Assembly: GCF_013141865.1 (NCBI RefSeq)
Contig: NZ_RCST01000002.1
Coordinates: forward strand, 1 to 59,597
DNA from: Methylomonas sp. ZR1
GTDB lineage: Bacteria; Pseudomonadota; Gammaproteobacteria; Methylococcales; Methylomonadaceae
Length of the DNA stretch: 59,597 bases
Direction of reading: 5' to 3'
Shown here: positions 25,263 through 33,906 of the stretch, one piece after another
Layout of the letters: every line of letters begins with the position of its first letter
How positions within the stretch are numbered: position 1 is the stretch's first letter
Notes under the pieces: model-generated
The model's database searches: none
The model's input: only the letters and a program-made list of their open reading frames with translations
Told to the model about the DNA's origin: nothing
Made by a program: the position numbers and the translations under genes

Positions 25263-27181
25263 TCAAGTCCTACAATACCTGATAAGGGGGAAACGGTAAG
25301 CGCTCGCATGACATCATTCGCGGTCGCATCGCCCTGGTGACCGGTTGCAGCGTGTTCTGCCAAACTGCGTTTGAGACCAAGACGCTCAACAATAACCTCT
25401 TCAACACTATCCACAAAATAAAGCTGATGGATAGTAACGGGCCTTTGCTGTTTTCTACGATATGCCCTTGCGGAAGCTTGGTCTTCCAATGCAGGATTCC
25501 ATTCTGGGTTGTAATGAATTACATGATTTGCTGATGTAATATTCAAGCCAACACCTGCGGCCCTAGGGTTTAAAATAAGTACTCCACCGCATGACGAGGC
25601 GCTAAAGTCATCAACTATTATTTGGCGGTTTGCAACCGCAACCCTTCCGTCAATAAAATTGAAATACTGTTCCTTGAAGCGCATTGGCAAATCTTGAAGA
25701 AAAATATCCGTCATTCCATTATAACTTGTGAAAATCAGGCATTTTTCATTCTGGGAAAAGATTTCCTCAAGCAACTCAATGAGGCGCTGATATTTTGGCA
25801 TATGAACTGCCGGATCAGGCGAGTCATAGCCAGCCAGTCTAGGATGAGAGCAAAACATTCTTAGTCGTTGCAAGGCGACAAGTGCTGCTGATTTTCCATA
25901 TTCGTTTATGGCCGAGAGCCGCACCTGTTCATACAGTTCGGCCATAGATTTCGACATTCCTATTGGTTGTGGTATGTCTATTCTTTCTGGAAGGTCTTTT
26001 GCTACCTCTTTGACCCGTCGCCGAAGCAGTATCGGTGCAACCAGTGGGGCTAGCTGGGATGCATCTGAAGCAGTGTTTTCGAAAAGACTTTCAAAATCAC
26101 CACGCTCCCCTAATAACCCCGGAAGGGAAAAGTCAGATAGAGACCATAGGTCTGTAAGCTTATTTTCAACTGGAGTACCTGTCACTGCCAAGGATACCCT
26201 TCTGGGTAATCTCTTAACCGCAATGGTTCTCTGGGCATCAGGGTTCTTGATGTTTTGAGCCTCATCAAGCGCCAAAAGATTCCAGCGAATTGACGAGAGC
26301 ATTGGCTCATCCCTGACAGCAATATCATAGGATGTGACTACAACATCAAATCCTGCCAGTCTGGAAATAATACCCGCACGATTAGGACCCGCATGTATGC
26401 TTATTGAAAGCGATGGAGCAAACTGGGTGAGTTCCCGTCGCCAGTTTTCAAGTAATGTTGCAGGGGCAACCACCAATGACGGTAATCGCCCCGCCGAATG
26501 CTCTGCCAACATCAGCGCAATGACTTGGACTGTTTTTCCAAGGCCCATCTCATCACCAAGGATGCAACCAAGGCCTTGATTGGCAATCAGGCAAAGGAAG
26601 TGGACACCGTCCTTCTGATAACCATAGAGTTCAGCGTTAAGCCCCCATTGATTAGCATTGAGGGTTGGTGGTGCTTGAATTTCGGCGGGAGTGCCACTTT
26701 CAAGGTTATCAATCAGCTCGATACCTATGTTTACATGGGTCTTGAGCCAGATCAGCTGACCAACCGTGATTGGTTGACCAAGTAAAATGTTTTGTTTCCT
26801 CAGTAGGGTGAATACGTCTTCATAATCAGATAAGGCAAGGGGGTACCATGTTTTACCGATAAACAGTTGGTCAGTGTTTGGACCTATAATTGCATATTCA
26901 CTACCGATTTTACCAATCAGATCGAGCCGAATAGTATCTGGTGATTTTCCGGTTAGCAATAATCCGGGTTCAGCCGGAAATCTCGAAAATGTGTATTCCG
27001 ATAAAACCACATCCGGGGTACATGAAAACCTACTGCCATTGCCATAAAGGGAATCCCAGATTTCCTCTGCCGTTGGTTTTATCGGAATACCATCTTCCTG
27101 GACATATTCCAGATGATCATCCGCTATTTTCCAGGTCGTCGGGCAGCGCTCAATAGCGTTATTTACATGATTTATAGTCAT
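25259..27181 (-). CDS. SNF2-family helicase/translocase (640 aa)
   Basis: This SF2 ATPase of the SWI2/SNF2 group has motif I DEMGLGKTVQ at about residues 208-217, motif II LALDEAQNIKN, motif III AVTGTPVENKL, and C-terminal motifs including GVLILNPRAAGVGLNITSA and a Q-x-x-R-A-Y-R box. Such enzymes translocate on double-stranded DNA without unwinding. It is the first gene of the four-gene minus-strand arm and may move the complex along foreign DNA. The start at 27181 faces the methyltransferase gene across an 84-bp divergent promoter region. Confidence 0.93.
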   Translation of the reverse strand: MTINHVNNAIERCPTTWKIADDHLEYVQEDGIPIKPTAEEIWDSLYGNGSRFSCTPDVVLSEYTFSRFPAEPGLLLTGKSPDTIRLDLIGKIGSEYAIIGPNTDQLFIGKTWYPLALSDYEDVFTLLRKQNILLGQPITVGQLIWLKTHVNIGIELIDNLESGTPAEIQAPPTLNANQWGLNAELYGYQKDGVHFLCLIANQGLGCILGDEMGLGKTVQVIALMLAEHSAGRLPSLVVAPATLLENWRRELTQFAPSLSISIHAGPNRAGIISRLAGFDVVVTSYDIAVRDEPMLSSIRWNLLALDEAQNIKNPDAQRTIAVKRLPRRVSLAVTGTPVENKLTDLWSLSDFSLPGLLGERGDFESLFENTASDASQLAPLVAPILLRRRVKEVAKDLPERIDIPQPIGMSKSMAELYEQVRLSAINEYGKSAALVALQRLRMFCSHPRLAGYDSPDPAVHMPKYQRLIELLEEIFSQNEKCLIFTSYNGMTDIFLQDLPMRFKEQYFNFIDGRVAVANRQIIVDDFSASSCGGVLILNPRAAGVGLNITSANHVIHYNPEWNPALEDQASARAYRRKQQRPVTIHQLYFVDSVEEVIVERLGLKRSLAEHAATGHQGDATANDVMRALTVSPLSGIVGLE

Positions 27182-27265
27182 CGTCCAGTTTTATAAACTA
27201 TATTCTTCGTTATTATCGCTTGAAATTCTAAAAATACCTAGAAAAAGGGACTTAATTAGGTCATA
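27182..27265. promoter_or_regulatory. Divergent promoter region of the restriction island
   Basis: These 84 AT-rich bases carry promoters for both arms. An inverted pair ACCTA (about 27234) and TAGGT (about 27257) flanks the rightward start region. The adjacent methyltransferase has an N-terminal helix-turn-helix, and related enzymes (M.EcoRII, M.SsoII) bind their own promoters, so this is the likely control point. No operator is proven. Confidence 0.5.
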
Positions 27266-28552
27266 ATGTCCGCAAAAATACCCAGCGACGATATTATGAC
27301 TCAGACTCCCCCGCTCGAACTCTTGAAGCAGGCCCGCAACCGATATACCCAGCGCGAAATTGCCGAGTATGTAGGTAAGGACTCCAAGACTGTGCGACGC
27401 TGGGAAAAGGGAGAAACGCCTTGCCCAACCATGCTGGAACCGGCCTTGCGTGATTTGCTGCAATCCCCTTCTCATGTAAGCGGCGACCATCGCTTTCGCT
27501 TTATTGATCTTTTCGCTGGTATAGGGGGTATCCGTATGGGCTTTGAAGCCCACGGAGGAAAATGTGTATTCACCAGTGAATGGAATGACTTCTCAAAGAA
27601 AACCTATATTGAAAACTACGGCGATCACCATCCTTTTGTCGGCGACATAGTTCCGTACCCTGCTGAAGAAGTTCCTGATCATGACGTATTGCTCGGAGGG
27701 TTTCCTTGTCAGCCTTTCAGTATCGCTGGTGTGAGTAAAAAGAATTCCCTTGGTCGTCCACATGGATTCGAATGTACTACCCAAGGAACGCTGTTTTTCG
27801 ATGTTGCCCGTATTATTGCAACTAAACGGCCAAAGGCATTCTTGCTGGAAAACGTAAAGAACCTGCTTTCACACGATAAAGGCAATACATTTGACGTGAT
27901 CCTGCAAACCTTACGGGATGAATTAAAATACGATGTTCACTACAAGGTCATTGATGGGCAGCACTTTACCCCCCAACATCGTGAGCGGATAATCATCGTC
28001 GGTTTCCGCGAGAAAACTGATTTTTCATGGAATGACTTGCAACTGCCGGAAGAAAGTCCGCGACTCTCTTCAATATTACACAAGACGGATGGCACTGAAC
28101 CCGTATTACCGTGGGATGGGGACCGTTTTTTCGATCACGGCAAACAAGCAGTGCTATCCAAATACACCTTGACGCCAAATTTGTGGACTTACCTGCAATC
28201 CTACGCGGAAAAGCATCGGGCCGCCGGCAATGGCTTTGGCTTTGGGATGGCATATCCAGATAGCGTAACACGTACCCTGTCGGCCAGATATTATAAGGAC
28301 GGTTCGGAAATACTGGTATGGCAAGGTAAAAACAAGCGGCCGCGTCGCCTGACACCTCGTGAATGTGCTCGATTAATGGGTTTTCCGGATACATTCCAAA
28401 TACCTGTAAGTGATACACAGGCTTACCGCCAGTTCGGCAATAGTGTCATCATGCCAGTGATGAAGGAAGTTGCCCGTATCATGGCTCCGCGCGTTCAGGC
28501 GTTGATCGAACAGGAATGTACTGGCATTGCTCAGCAACCACTATTTGCTTGA
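27266..28552 (+). CDS. dcm: Dcm-like C5-cytosine methyltransferase with HTH extension
   Basis: This 428-residue enzyme carries motif [13 protein letters not shown] (about residue 80), catalytic motif [11 protein letters not shown] (about 145-153), motif [10 protein letters not shown], motif [14 protein letters not shown] and motif X GNSV. The N-terminal about 60 residues hold a helix-turn-helix ([20 protein letters not shown]). The order of motifs and the neighbouring Vsr and EcoRII-like genes suggest CCWGG-type modification, C5 on the inner cytosine, but the target is inferred. The HTH may repress its own gene. A start at 27296 is possible but has a poorer ribosome site. Confidence 0.93.
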   Translation: MSAKIPSDDIMTQTPPLELLKQARNRYTQREIAEYVGKDSKTVRRWEKGETPCPTMLEPALRDLLQSPSHVSGDHRFRFIDLFAGIGGIRMGFEAHGGKCVFTSEWNDFSKKTYIENYGDHHPFVGDIVPYPAEEVPDHDVLLGGFPCQPFSIAGVSKKNSLGRPHGFECTTQGTLFFDVARIIATKRPKAFLLENVKNLLSHDKGNTFDVILQTLRDELKYDVHYKVIDGQHFTPQHRERIIIVGFREKTDFSWNDLQLPEESPRLSSILHKTDGTEPVLPWDGDRFFDHGKQAVLSKYTLTPNLWTYLQSYAEKHRAAGNGFGFGMAYPDSVTRTLSARYYKDGSEILVWQGKNKRPRRLTPRECARLMGFPDTFQIPVSDTQAYRQFGNSVIMPVMKEVARIMAPRVQALIEQECTGIAQQPLFA

Positions 28553-28556
28553 TCCA

Positions 28557-29003
28557 GTGACTGACATAGTAGACGCCTCAACACGGAGCCGTATGATGTC
28601 TGGTATCCGGGCAAAGAATACCAAACCGGAAATTCTAATCCGCAGTCTGTTACACCGGAATGGGTTCCGGTTCCGTCTTCATGTTAACAATTTGCCGGGC
28701 AAACCTGATATTGTGCTGACGCGTTACCATGCCGTGATATTTGTACATGGATGTTTCTGGCATGGGCACGAGTGTCCTTTGTTCAAATGGCCTGGTACTC
28801 GTCCAGACTTTTGGCGAGAGAAAATCGGACGAAACCGTACAAACGATCACAAGGCAAGGGAAGCTTTACTTGTTGCCGGATGGAGGGTTGGCATAGTTTG
28901 GGAGTGTGCTTTACGTGGCGCAGGCAAAAACATTGATAGTGTTGCGCAGAGATTGTCAGAATGGCTTCGTAATAATGCCCAATTGCTTGAGGTTGTTGGG
29001 TGA
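28557..29003 (+). CDS. vsr: Very short patch repair endonuclease Vsr
   Basis: This 148-residue protein matches Vsr: TRSRMMSGIRAKNTKPEI, LPGKPDIVL, VIFVHGCFWHGHECPLFKWP and WRVGIVWECAL align in order. Vsr nicks T:G mismatches that arise when methylated cytosine deaminates, and so protects methylated sites from mutation. The GTG start at 28557 restores the normal N-terminus before TRSRMM; a TTG at 28527 would overlap the methyltransferase. The stop overlaps the GTG start of the endonuclease (GTGA), suggesting coupled translation. Confidence 0.92.
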   Translation: MTDIVDASTRSRMMSGIRAKNTKPEILIRSLLHRNGFRFRLHVNNLPGKPDIVLTRYHAVIFVHGCFWHGHECPLFKWPGTRPDFWREKIGRNRTNDHKAREALLVAGWRVGIVWECALRGAGKNIDSVAQRLSEWLRNNAQLLEVVG

Positions 29004-30232
29004 AGCCTGGGTATTTATCCGAGTATTTTGAGGGTGTTGCCGCAAAACGATTGAGTGCGGTTGAGGCCGATGAAACACGCTCAAACCAGCACGAATACCA
29101 TGCCACCAAAAAAGTTCAGGCATTTCTTGGCAGTCCTGAAGAAAAGACTAGAATGCCCGCGCGTTTTCTTTACCTCACCGATGATGATCCTGATCCTATT
29201 GTCGAGGATGCTTTCCTCACTCTCTACAATTGCCGTAAGGGCAAGCCACGTGCGCCGGAATACCATCTCTATTTTCCAACCACGAATGTCTCGTTAAATG
29301 CCAGCGAAGGCGATTTGCTTGTTATTGCTAAAAGGCGTGACGCTGGCCTACTGATCATTATCGCCGAAAATGGATCGAGCATTGCGCGGCAGATTGAATG
29401 GCTGTTTGGTTTTGGCGATTTGGCCCATCCCGGTTTTTCAGTCAAATCCGAGCTTGAAACTGAACAGGATCGTATCGAATTCGCGTCGAGATTTATTCTG
29501 GAAAATATCGGTATTGCGGTTGAAACATCGGAAGATACCTTTCTCGATGACATGCTGACTCGTTTTACTGGCTGCTTTCCGACTACTCGCGATTTCTCAG
29601 CCTATGCGCGTTCGACCCTCAAAGACCTTGATCCACGGGAAAATCCAGATATGGTGCTAATGGCATGGATGGAGCGTGAGGAAATTCTGTTCCGTACACT
29701 TGAACGCTACCTCATTGCGGATCGCCTCTCAGAAGGGTTTGCTGATGAGGCAAGTACAGGTGCCGATGTGGACGGCTTCCTGTCATTTTCCTTGTCGGTA
29801 CAGAACCGCCGCAAGAGCCGTGTCGGCCTTGCGTTGGAAAATCATCTTGAATTATTGTTTATAGAAAATGGTTTGCGCTTCACTCGTGCCGCTATTACAG
29901 AAAACAAGTCCAAGCCAGATTTTTTGTTCCCTGGAGTGGAGGAATATCATAATCCGACTTATGATTCATTGATGCTAACCATGCTTGGCGTAAAATCTAC
30001 CTGCAAAGACCGGTGGCGGCAAGTGCTCAGTGAGGCTGATCGGATCGAAAATAAGCACCTGCTGACGTTGGAAACAGCAATATCCACGCATCAGACAGAT
30101 GAAATGGCAGCGAAACAACTACAACTTGTTTTGCCACGAGGGCTCCATTCGACCTATACGCCTGCACAGCAAACCTGGCTAATGGATGTGGATGCATTCA
30201 CACGGCTAGCACATGAGCGTCAGGTCGTTTAG
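29000..30232 (+). CDS. Type II restriction endonuclease, EcoRII-C family
   Basis: This 410-residue protein has an N-terminal domain of its own kind (YFEGVAAKRLSAVEADETR) and a C-terminal catalytic domain close to EcoRII: VQNRRKSRVGLALENHLE, then the PD-(D/E)xK core KPDFLFPG and MLGVKSTCKDRWRQVL, then QLVLPRGLHSTY. It should cut unmethylated sites recognised by the Dcm-like enzyme. The N-terminus is not the EcoRII-N domain, which is encoded separately at 24837-25262. The GTG start overlaps the vsr stop. Its methyltransferase partner is two genes upstream in the same operon. Confidence 0.9.
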   Translation: MKPGYLSEYFEGVAAKRLSAVEADETRSNQHEYHATKKVQAFLGSPEEKTRMPARFLYLTDDDPDPIVEDAFLTLYNCRKGKPRAPEYHLYFPTTNVSLNASEGDLLVIAKRRDAGLLIIIAENGSSIARQIEWLFGFGDLAHPGFSVKSELETEQDRIEFASRFILENIGIAVETSEDTFLDDMLTRFTGCFPTTRDFSAYARSTLKDLDPRENPDMVLMAWMEREEILFRTLERYLIADRLSEGFADEASTGADVDGFLSFSLSVQNRRKSRVGLALENHLELLFIENGLRFTRAAITENKSKPDFLFPGVEEYHNPTYDSLMLTMLGVKSTCKDRWRQVLSEADRIENKHLLTLETAISTHQTDEMAAKQLQLVLPRGLHSTYTPAQQTWLMDVDAFTRLAHERQVV

Positions 30233-30482
30233 TCGGTTTATGATTTGTTGAGCGTGCCTTTGCGTTGTGGAATGATGGTATGCCGCTAAATACGTAATTG
30301 CAGTAAAAGTAACATAATGGTAATTATTTAGCCATTTTAATGAATTCGTATTAATTTCAATTACCTATAGTAAAGATGCCCTATTTTTTAACAGAGTTAT
30401 CCACAAAAACTGTTGATAAATACAGCACCGAACATCTGGCGACAGCAACTACCCAGCGCTGGTCACGGTCCGCGCCTGATCT
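30233..30482. other. AT-rich intergenic stretch with DnaA-box-like sequence
   Basis: No gene is seen here. TTATCCACA (30397-30405) is a perfect DnaA-box match, but no iterons lie nearby. The convergent restriction operon and HTH gene end on each side. Confidence 0.4.
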
Positions 30483-30833
30483 TCAGCTATGTACATTCAA
30501 CGCCACCAATCCATCATCAATGGATACAACACCGGCATAAAGTAACATCAACCGCCATGCTGAATACGGTATTTCTCGATAATCATCTTTCTCAACACTA
30601 GCCTGCCATTTTCTAATCGTCGATGACCCTTTTTTAGGCACGTAATTAACGCCCACAAGCTTCGCTGTGACACTTTGCGACCAACCGGCTAGCTTAATCA
30701 ATCGATTCACTTCTTCAGGCGTAGGCGGCACGTATGCGGCGTGATTGAAAGGCAAGGCGCACGGCCGGTTTCGAAAGGCTTCAAGCGAAATCGGCAACGA
30801 TCCGCCCACGTCATAAATAGGTACTGTTTCCAT
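30483..30833 (-). CDS. Putative DNA-binding protein (116 aa)
   Basis: I do not recognise a named family. The central part (PTPEEVNRLIKLAGWSQ, then SVTAKLVGVN) reads as a helix-turn-helix, followed by a short basic strand (STIRKWQAS) and IPYSAWRLMLLYAGVV, an arrangement seen in small phage- and plasmid-borne regulators. It starts at 830s after CAGGGG and lies 62 bp downstream of radC on the same strand, so it is probably part of that operon. It is a candidate repressor for the palindromic promoters, by position only. Confidence 0.65.
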   Translation of the reverse strand: METVPIYDVGGSLPISLEAFRNRPCALPFNHAAYVPPTPEEVNRLIKLAGWSQSVTAKLVGVNYVPKKGSSTIRKWQASVEKDDYREIPYSAWRLMLLYAGVVSIDDGLVALNVHS

Positions 30834-30895
30834 AAAAAACCCCTGTAAATCTTCAATGAATAATGAGGGGCGGATTAAGCCGCCCCTCAGAAAGT

Positions 30896-31351
30896 TTATA
30901 AAATTCCAGCTTCCGCGAAACTATAAGCACTGCGGCAAGTGACAATCAAGTGATCCAAAACCCGGACATCAATCAGTTTTAAAGCATCGATCAGGCGGGT
31001 AGTAATTCGGCGATCCGCATCGGAAGGCTCCGCCAGACTCGACGGGTGGTTGTGAAAGAAAATGCAGGCGGCCGCATTAACGGAAAGAACTTCTTTCACT
31101 ACCTCGCGTGGGTAAACACTTGCGCCATCGATAGTGCCACGGAACAAGGTAATCGACTCAATCAATTGATGCTGGTTATCCAGCAACAACACGCCGAAAA
31201 CTTCATGTTCAAGGTGTGCGGCTTGCAACCGGCAAAATTGCTTAACGCTTTCCGGTGATGTAGCAAATAAATCTTGTTTCTTATATAAGCCAGACAGGAT
31301 TTCAACGGCGGAATTGATAGTAGCTTGTTGATCGGCGGTCAATGTGTTCAT
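30896..31351 (-). CDS. radC: RadC-like JAB-domain protein (151 aa)
   Basis: This protein has the JAMM/JAB core of plasmid RadC proteins: EHEVFGVLLLDNQHQLI, FRGTIDGASVYPREVVK, and the metal-binding signature FFHNHPSSLAEPSDAD. It lacks the N-terminal helix-hairpin-helix region of chromosomal RadC and is about 70 residues shorter, as usual for plasmid versions, which are often encoded with anti-restriction genes. Function unproven. GAGAGG precedes the start, and palindromic promoter copy B lies immediately upstream. Confidence 0.92.
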   Translation of the reverse strand: MNTLTADQQATINSAVEILSGLYKKQDLFATSPESVKQFCRLQAAHLEHEVFGVLLLDNQHQLIESITLFRGTIDGASVYPREVVKEVLSVNAAACIFFHNHPSSLAEPSDADRRITTRLIDALKLIDVRVLDHLIVTCRSAYSFAEAGIL

Positions 31352-31369
31352 TCGGTAAACCTCTCAAAA

Positions 31370-31434
31370 ATGGCCTTGGCGGAAGTGCCCGGCCTGATTG
31401 TTATCATACGCCCCAATGGGGCGTATGTCAACCA
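31370..31434 (-). promoter_or_regulatory. Shared palindromic promoter, copy B (drives radC)
   Basis: Minus-strand TTGACA (31431-31426), a 17-bp spacer and TATGAT (31408-31403). The 21-bp palindrome spans 31406-31426 with arms identical to copy A. The transcribed leader GGCCGGGCACTTCCGCC is conserved as well. Confidence 0.85.
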
Positions 31435-31475
31435 CTAATTACCTTTATTTACCGATTATTGTTCGCCTTTGATGG

Positions 31476-31658
31476 CTAGTATACGTCTGCTTCCTCGCCA
31501 CAGTTCTCGCAGCCATATTCCCACGGATCAGCACCGTCTTGGCCGCATGTATTGCACACCCAAGTTGAGTCCTCCCGCCCAACTGCAACACGGCTAAAAC
31601 GACCTGTTTTCGAGTCTTCCAGCCATTCGTTTTCGGATAGATCATTATTAGCTGTCAT
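31476..31658 (-). CDS. Small zinc-ribbon protein (60 aa)
   Basis: This 60-residue acidic protein contains two CxxC knuckles, WVCNTCGQDG and YGCENCGEEA, spaced as in a rubredoxin-like zinc ribbon. No family name is certain. It starts at 31658 after AAGG with 7-base spacing, 14 bp downstream of the 36-codon gene at 31673-31783, both behind promoter copy C. Small zinc ribbons of this kind are frequent next to plasmid anti-restriction genes, but the role here is unknown. Confidence 0.75.
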   Translation of the reverse strand: MTANNDLSENEWLEDSKTGRFSRVAVGREDSTWVCNTCGQDGADPWEYGCENCGEEADVY

Positions 31659-31672
31659 TTGGATACCTTGGG

Positions 31673-31783
31673 TTAAGCGTCGCGTTTGCTTTGTGCATCA
31701 ACGATCTTTCTGACCATTTGACGGGCATTCAATTGGCGGGTTCTGGCGGTCTCGATTGTTCTGATTTTTATAACGGTTTTCAT
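31673..31783 (-). CDS. Basic 36-residue protein
   Basis: This short frame starts at 31783 with a good ribosome site (GGAG, 6 bases upstream) and encodes a basic helical peptide (MKTVIKIRTIETARTRQLNA, ending DAQSKRDA). It lies directly behind palindromic promoter copy C and 14 bp before the zinc-ribbon gene. I cannot name it. The signal position and the spacing argue that it is real. Confidence 0.6.
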   Translation of the reverse strand: MKTVIKIRTIETARTRQLNARQMVRKIVDAQSKRDA

Positions 31784-31798
31784 CGGCTTCTCCGGAAA

Positions 31799-31863
31799 AA
31801 TGGCCTTGGCGGAAGTGCCCGGCCTGATTCTGACTATACGCCCCATTGGGGCGTATAGTCAAG
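31799..31863 (-). promoter_or_regulatory. Shared palindromic promoter, copy C
   Basis: Minus-strand TTGACT (31862-31857) with TATAGT (31838-31833) at 18-bp spacing. The palindrome is at 31836-31856 with the same arms as the other copies. It drives the 36-residue and zinc-ribbon genes. Confidence 0.82.
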
Positions 31864-31892
31864 AACTTTCTAACGCTCAACCAAAGATAAAG

Positions 31893-31908
31893 CAAGACAA
31901 TTTCAGCG
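31893..31908 (+). repeat. Solitary replication iteron outside the origin
   Basis: CAAGACAATTTCAGCG is identical to the iterons at 39344-39459. It lies between promoter copy C and the 292-bp repeat, more than 7 kb from the origin. Confidence 0.85.
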
Positions 31909-31918
31909 CCAAAAATGA

Positions 31919-32210
31919 TTTGTGCAATCGGGATTAAGGGTTCAGGGAAGCGGGGAATCAAAATAAAGCGCGGCATCGCCGCACCTTATCTAATCTTAAC
32001 GGGGCATACTCCAGCGGTTGGAGTGAATCGGTCTTAATGGGACGAGGGCTTGCGGTGCGTACCGGTTGACAGGGAGGCCGGCGCGGTCAAGGGGTCGTGG
32101 AATAAAAAGAGAGCGAAGCGAACGGCTTTATGCCGCGAAAGCCCCTTGACCGAATAAGCCGGGCTTTCTGTCAATATCGGCGCACAGTAAGCAAGCCTCT
32201 CCCATTAAGA
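31919..32210. repeat. 292-bp duplicated element, copy 2
   Basis: This is the identical copy of 2998-3289, with the same nested stem. Downstream flanks differ: CATCTG follows copy 1 and AAAATGGTGACA follows copy 2. It lies upstream of promoter copy C on the minus strand, as copy 1 lies upstream of copy A. Confidence 0.9.
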
Positions 32211-32266
32211 AAAATGGTGACATATCAGTCTCGCCGGCGACTTTAGCTTGCCACCAACAGGCAAGA

Positions 32267-33892
32267 CTAGGCCGCCAGTTGGCTAGGTCTTGTATTGCTT
32301 AATGCAAAGAACGTATCAACGTCGAGGCCGGCATCCTCACAGGCTTTAGTATGGGCCGCCTCGATCTGTTCATCAGACGGATGGCCCCAACGTACCGTAG
32401 GCAATACCATTGCAGTTGTGATAGTTTCAGCCTTCTCGTAATGCTCCCAAAACGCCGTTGGTGCTACATTGTCATCGTTAGGCAACCATTGACGTTGACG
32501 GCCAACCATACGGTTAAGGCGGTCAATAATTTCACGATTTCGAGGGTAAAAATGAACCGTTCCCGCTTGCCGATACCAACGGACATCAAAATAATCGGTT
32601 GTCATTCGTTGGCTGCGTTTTAAATCATCGGGCATGCTATGAAAAAGTTCATACAAACCATAATGGCATTGCTGCTTACCGTCCAACATCGCAAAGACTT
32701 TATCAAAATCTTCCAATTTCTTAAGATCGTCCCAGCTCGGGCCTAATCCATAACTGTTCCGAACCGGAATAATAAACCGCGTCATTTTGACGCGATAAGC
32801 CAGCTCTCTATGTTTCTCGTTCGATTTCCAGCCTTTATAGTAAGCGCGGTTATCGGGCCGGTATTTGGTTATTTCATCGAAACAGTCCAGCAACATTTGC
32901 ATGTTCATATCGCCTTGACTATTGACCAGGCCAATCAAAAAACCCCTTACATTAGATTCTGTAAACGATAGCTTAGCGATCTGTTCGAAGTCGGTTACAA
33001 GACGTTGATAGGCCTTTGACGATAGATATTTATTGAATTCCGTGGAATGTAATACGTTCGTCCATGCCCGCTTTTTAAGATCGTCATAGCCTTTATTAAA
33101 TCGCTCTTGGATAGCAATAACTTCGCCGTCTTGCGTGGTTTTATGCAGCTCATTCAATGGCCGCCCCAACAAACGCGCGTAGTAATCGGCCTCTTCCCTG
33201 GCGACTTCGGCGGATTTCAACGCCTTAACAGCAGCATTAAAGACTGACACGGCATTACTGATCGTGTTCTGTCTCAGGGCGATACTGTTTTTCTCGGTGT
33301 AATCGATTGCCGATACATGTTCGACTTCTAGGCCATGAGTAAAATTCTGCTTTATATCGACCTTCTTTTGCAACCATATTAAGGCGACATCAGCGGCGGT
33401 TTTACGCATAGTGTCAGGATCAAGAAAAGCCTCTGAAAGAAATTCGACTGAGCCGTGCTCTTCGATCCAGTTACAGATGAGTTTTCGTTTGGCGGTGTGT
33501 GGGTTGCGAATTGTTTCGGCATTTAGAATGGCAACCAGTTCACCATCGACTAATAAATCAAAGGCTTTAACAAGATGGTCGGCACCATCCTTCCACGGCG
33601 GGTTCATCAAAATATGGGTGTACATCCCTGCCCCACTAAAAGCTAAAAAGTCGGTATCGACCACATTAACACCCTTGCTGCGTAAGACGGCTTGATTGTC
33701 TAAATCAAGTTCAATGCAGTCAATTTTATCAGCGCCATGAGACGAATAACGGCGGCCCCATTTGTCGAGCAATGGAGCGAGCAAATCGCCACGTCCGGCG
33801 CTTGGCTCCAACACCCTCAAGAAATTATGAGACTTAAATTTTGCGAACGCCTTTTCGGCTAAAGAGAGTGGCGTAGGGTAAAACTGAATCAT
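32267..33892 (-). CDS. Adenine-type DNA methyltransferase with DUF4942 (541 aa)
   Basis: The N-terminal half is an N6-adenine methyltransferase: motif I RVLEPSAGRGDLLAPL and catalytic motif IV ILMNPPWKDG. The C-terminal half (FIIPVRNSYGLGPSWDDLKK, then YFDVRWYRQAGTVHFYPRN) matches DUF4942, the usual partner domain in plasmid-borne enzymes. No cognate nuclease is adjacent, so it is an orphan that may protect the plasmid from host restriction on entry. The start at 33892 has AGGAG 7 bases upstream; the frame to 33970 reads through its promoter. It is driven by palindromic promoter copy D. Confidence 0.9.
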   Translation of the reverse strand: MIQFYPTPLSLAEKAFAKFKSHNFLRVLEPSAGRGDLLAPLLDKWGRRYSSHGADKIDCIELDLDNQAVLRSKGVNVVDTDFLAFSGAGMYTHILMNPPWKDGADHLVKAFDLLVDGELVAILNAETIRNPHTAKRKLICNWIEEHGSVEFLSEAFLDPDTMRKTAADVALIWLQKKVDIKQNFTHGLEVEHVSAIDYTEKNSIALRQNTISNAVSVFNAAVKALKSAEVAREEADYYARLLGRPLNELHKTTQDGEVIAIQERFNKGYDDLKKRAWTNVLHSTEFNKYLSSKAYQRLVTDFEQIAKLSFTESNVRGFLIGLVNSQGDMNMQMLLDCFDEITKYRPDNRAYYKGWKSNEKHRELAYRVKMTRFIIPVRNSYGLGPSWDDLKKLEDFDKVFAMLDGKQQCHYGLYELFHSMPDDLKRSQRMTTDYFDVRWYRQAGTVHFYPRNREIIDRLNRMVGRQRQWLPNDDNVAPTAFWEHYEKAETITTAMVLPTVRWGHPSDEQIEAAHTKACEDAGLDVDTFFALSNTRPSQLAA

Positions 33893-33906
33893 CGGATGGC
33901 TCCTGA

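Noticed and set aside
30397..30405. Second replication origin at a DnaA box
   Set aside because: A lone DnaA-box match without iterons or an initiator gene nearby is not enough.
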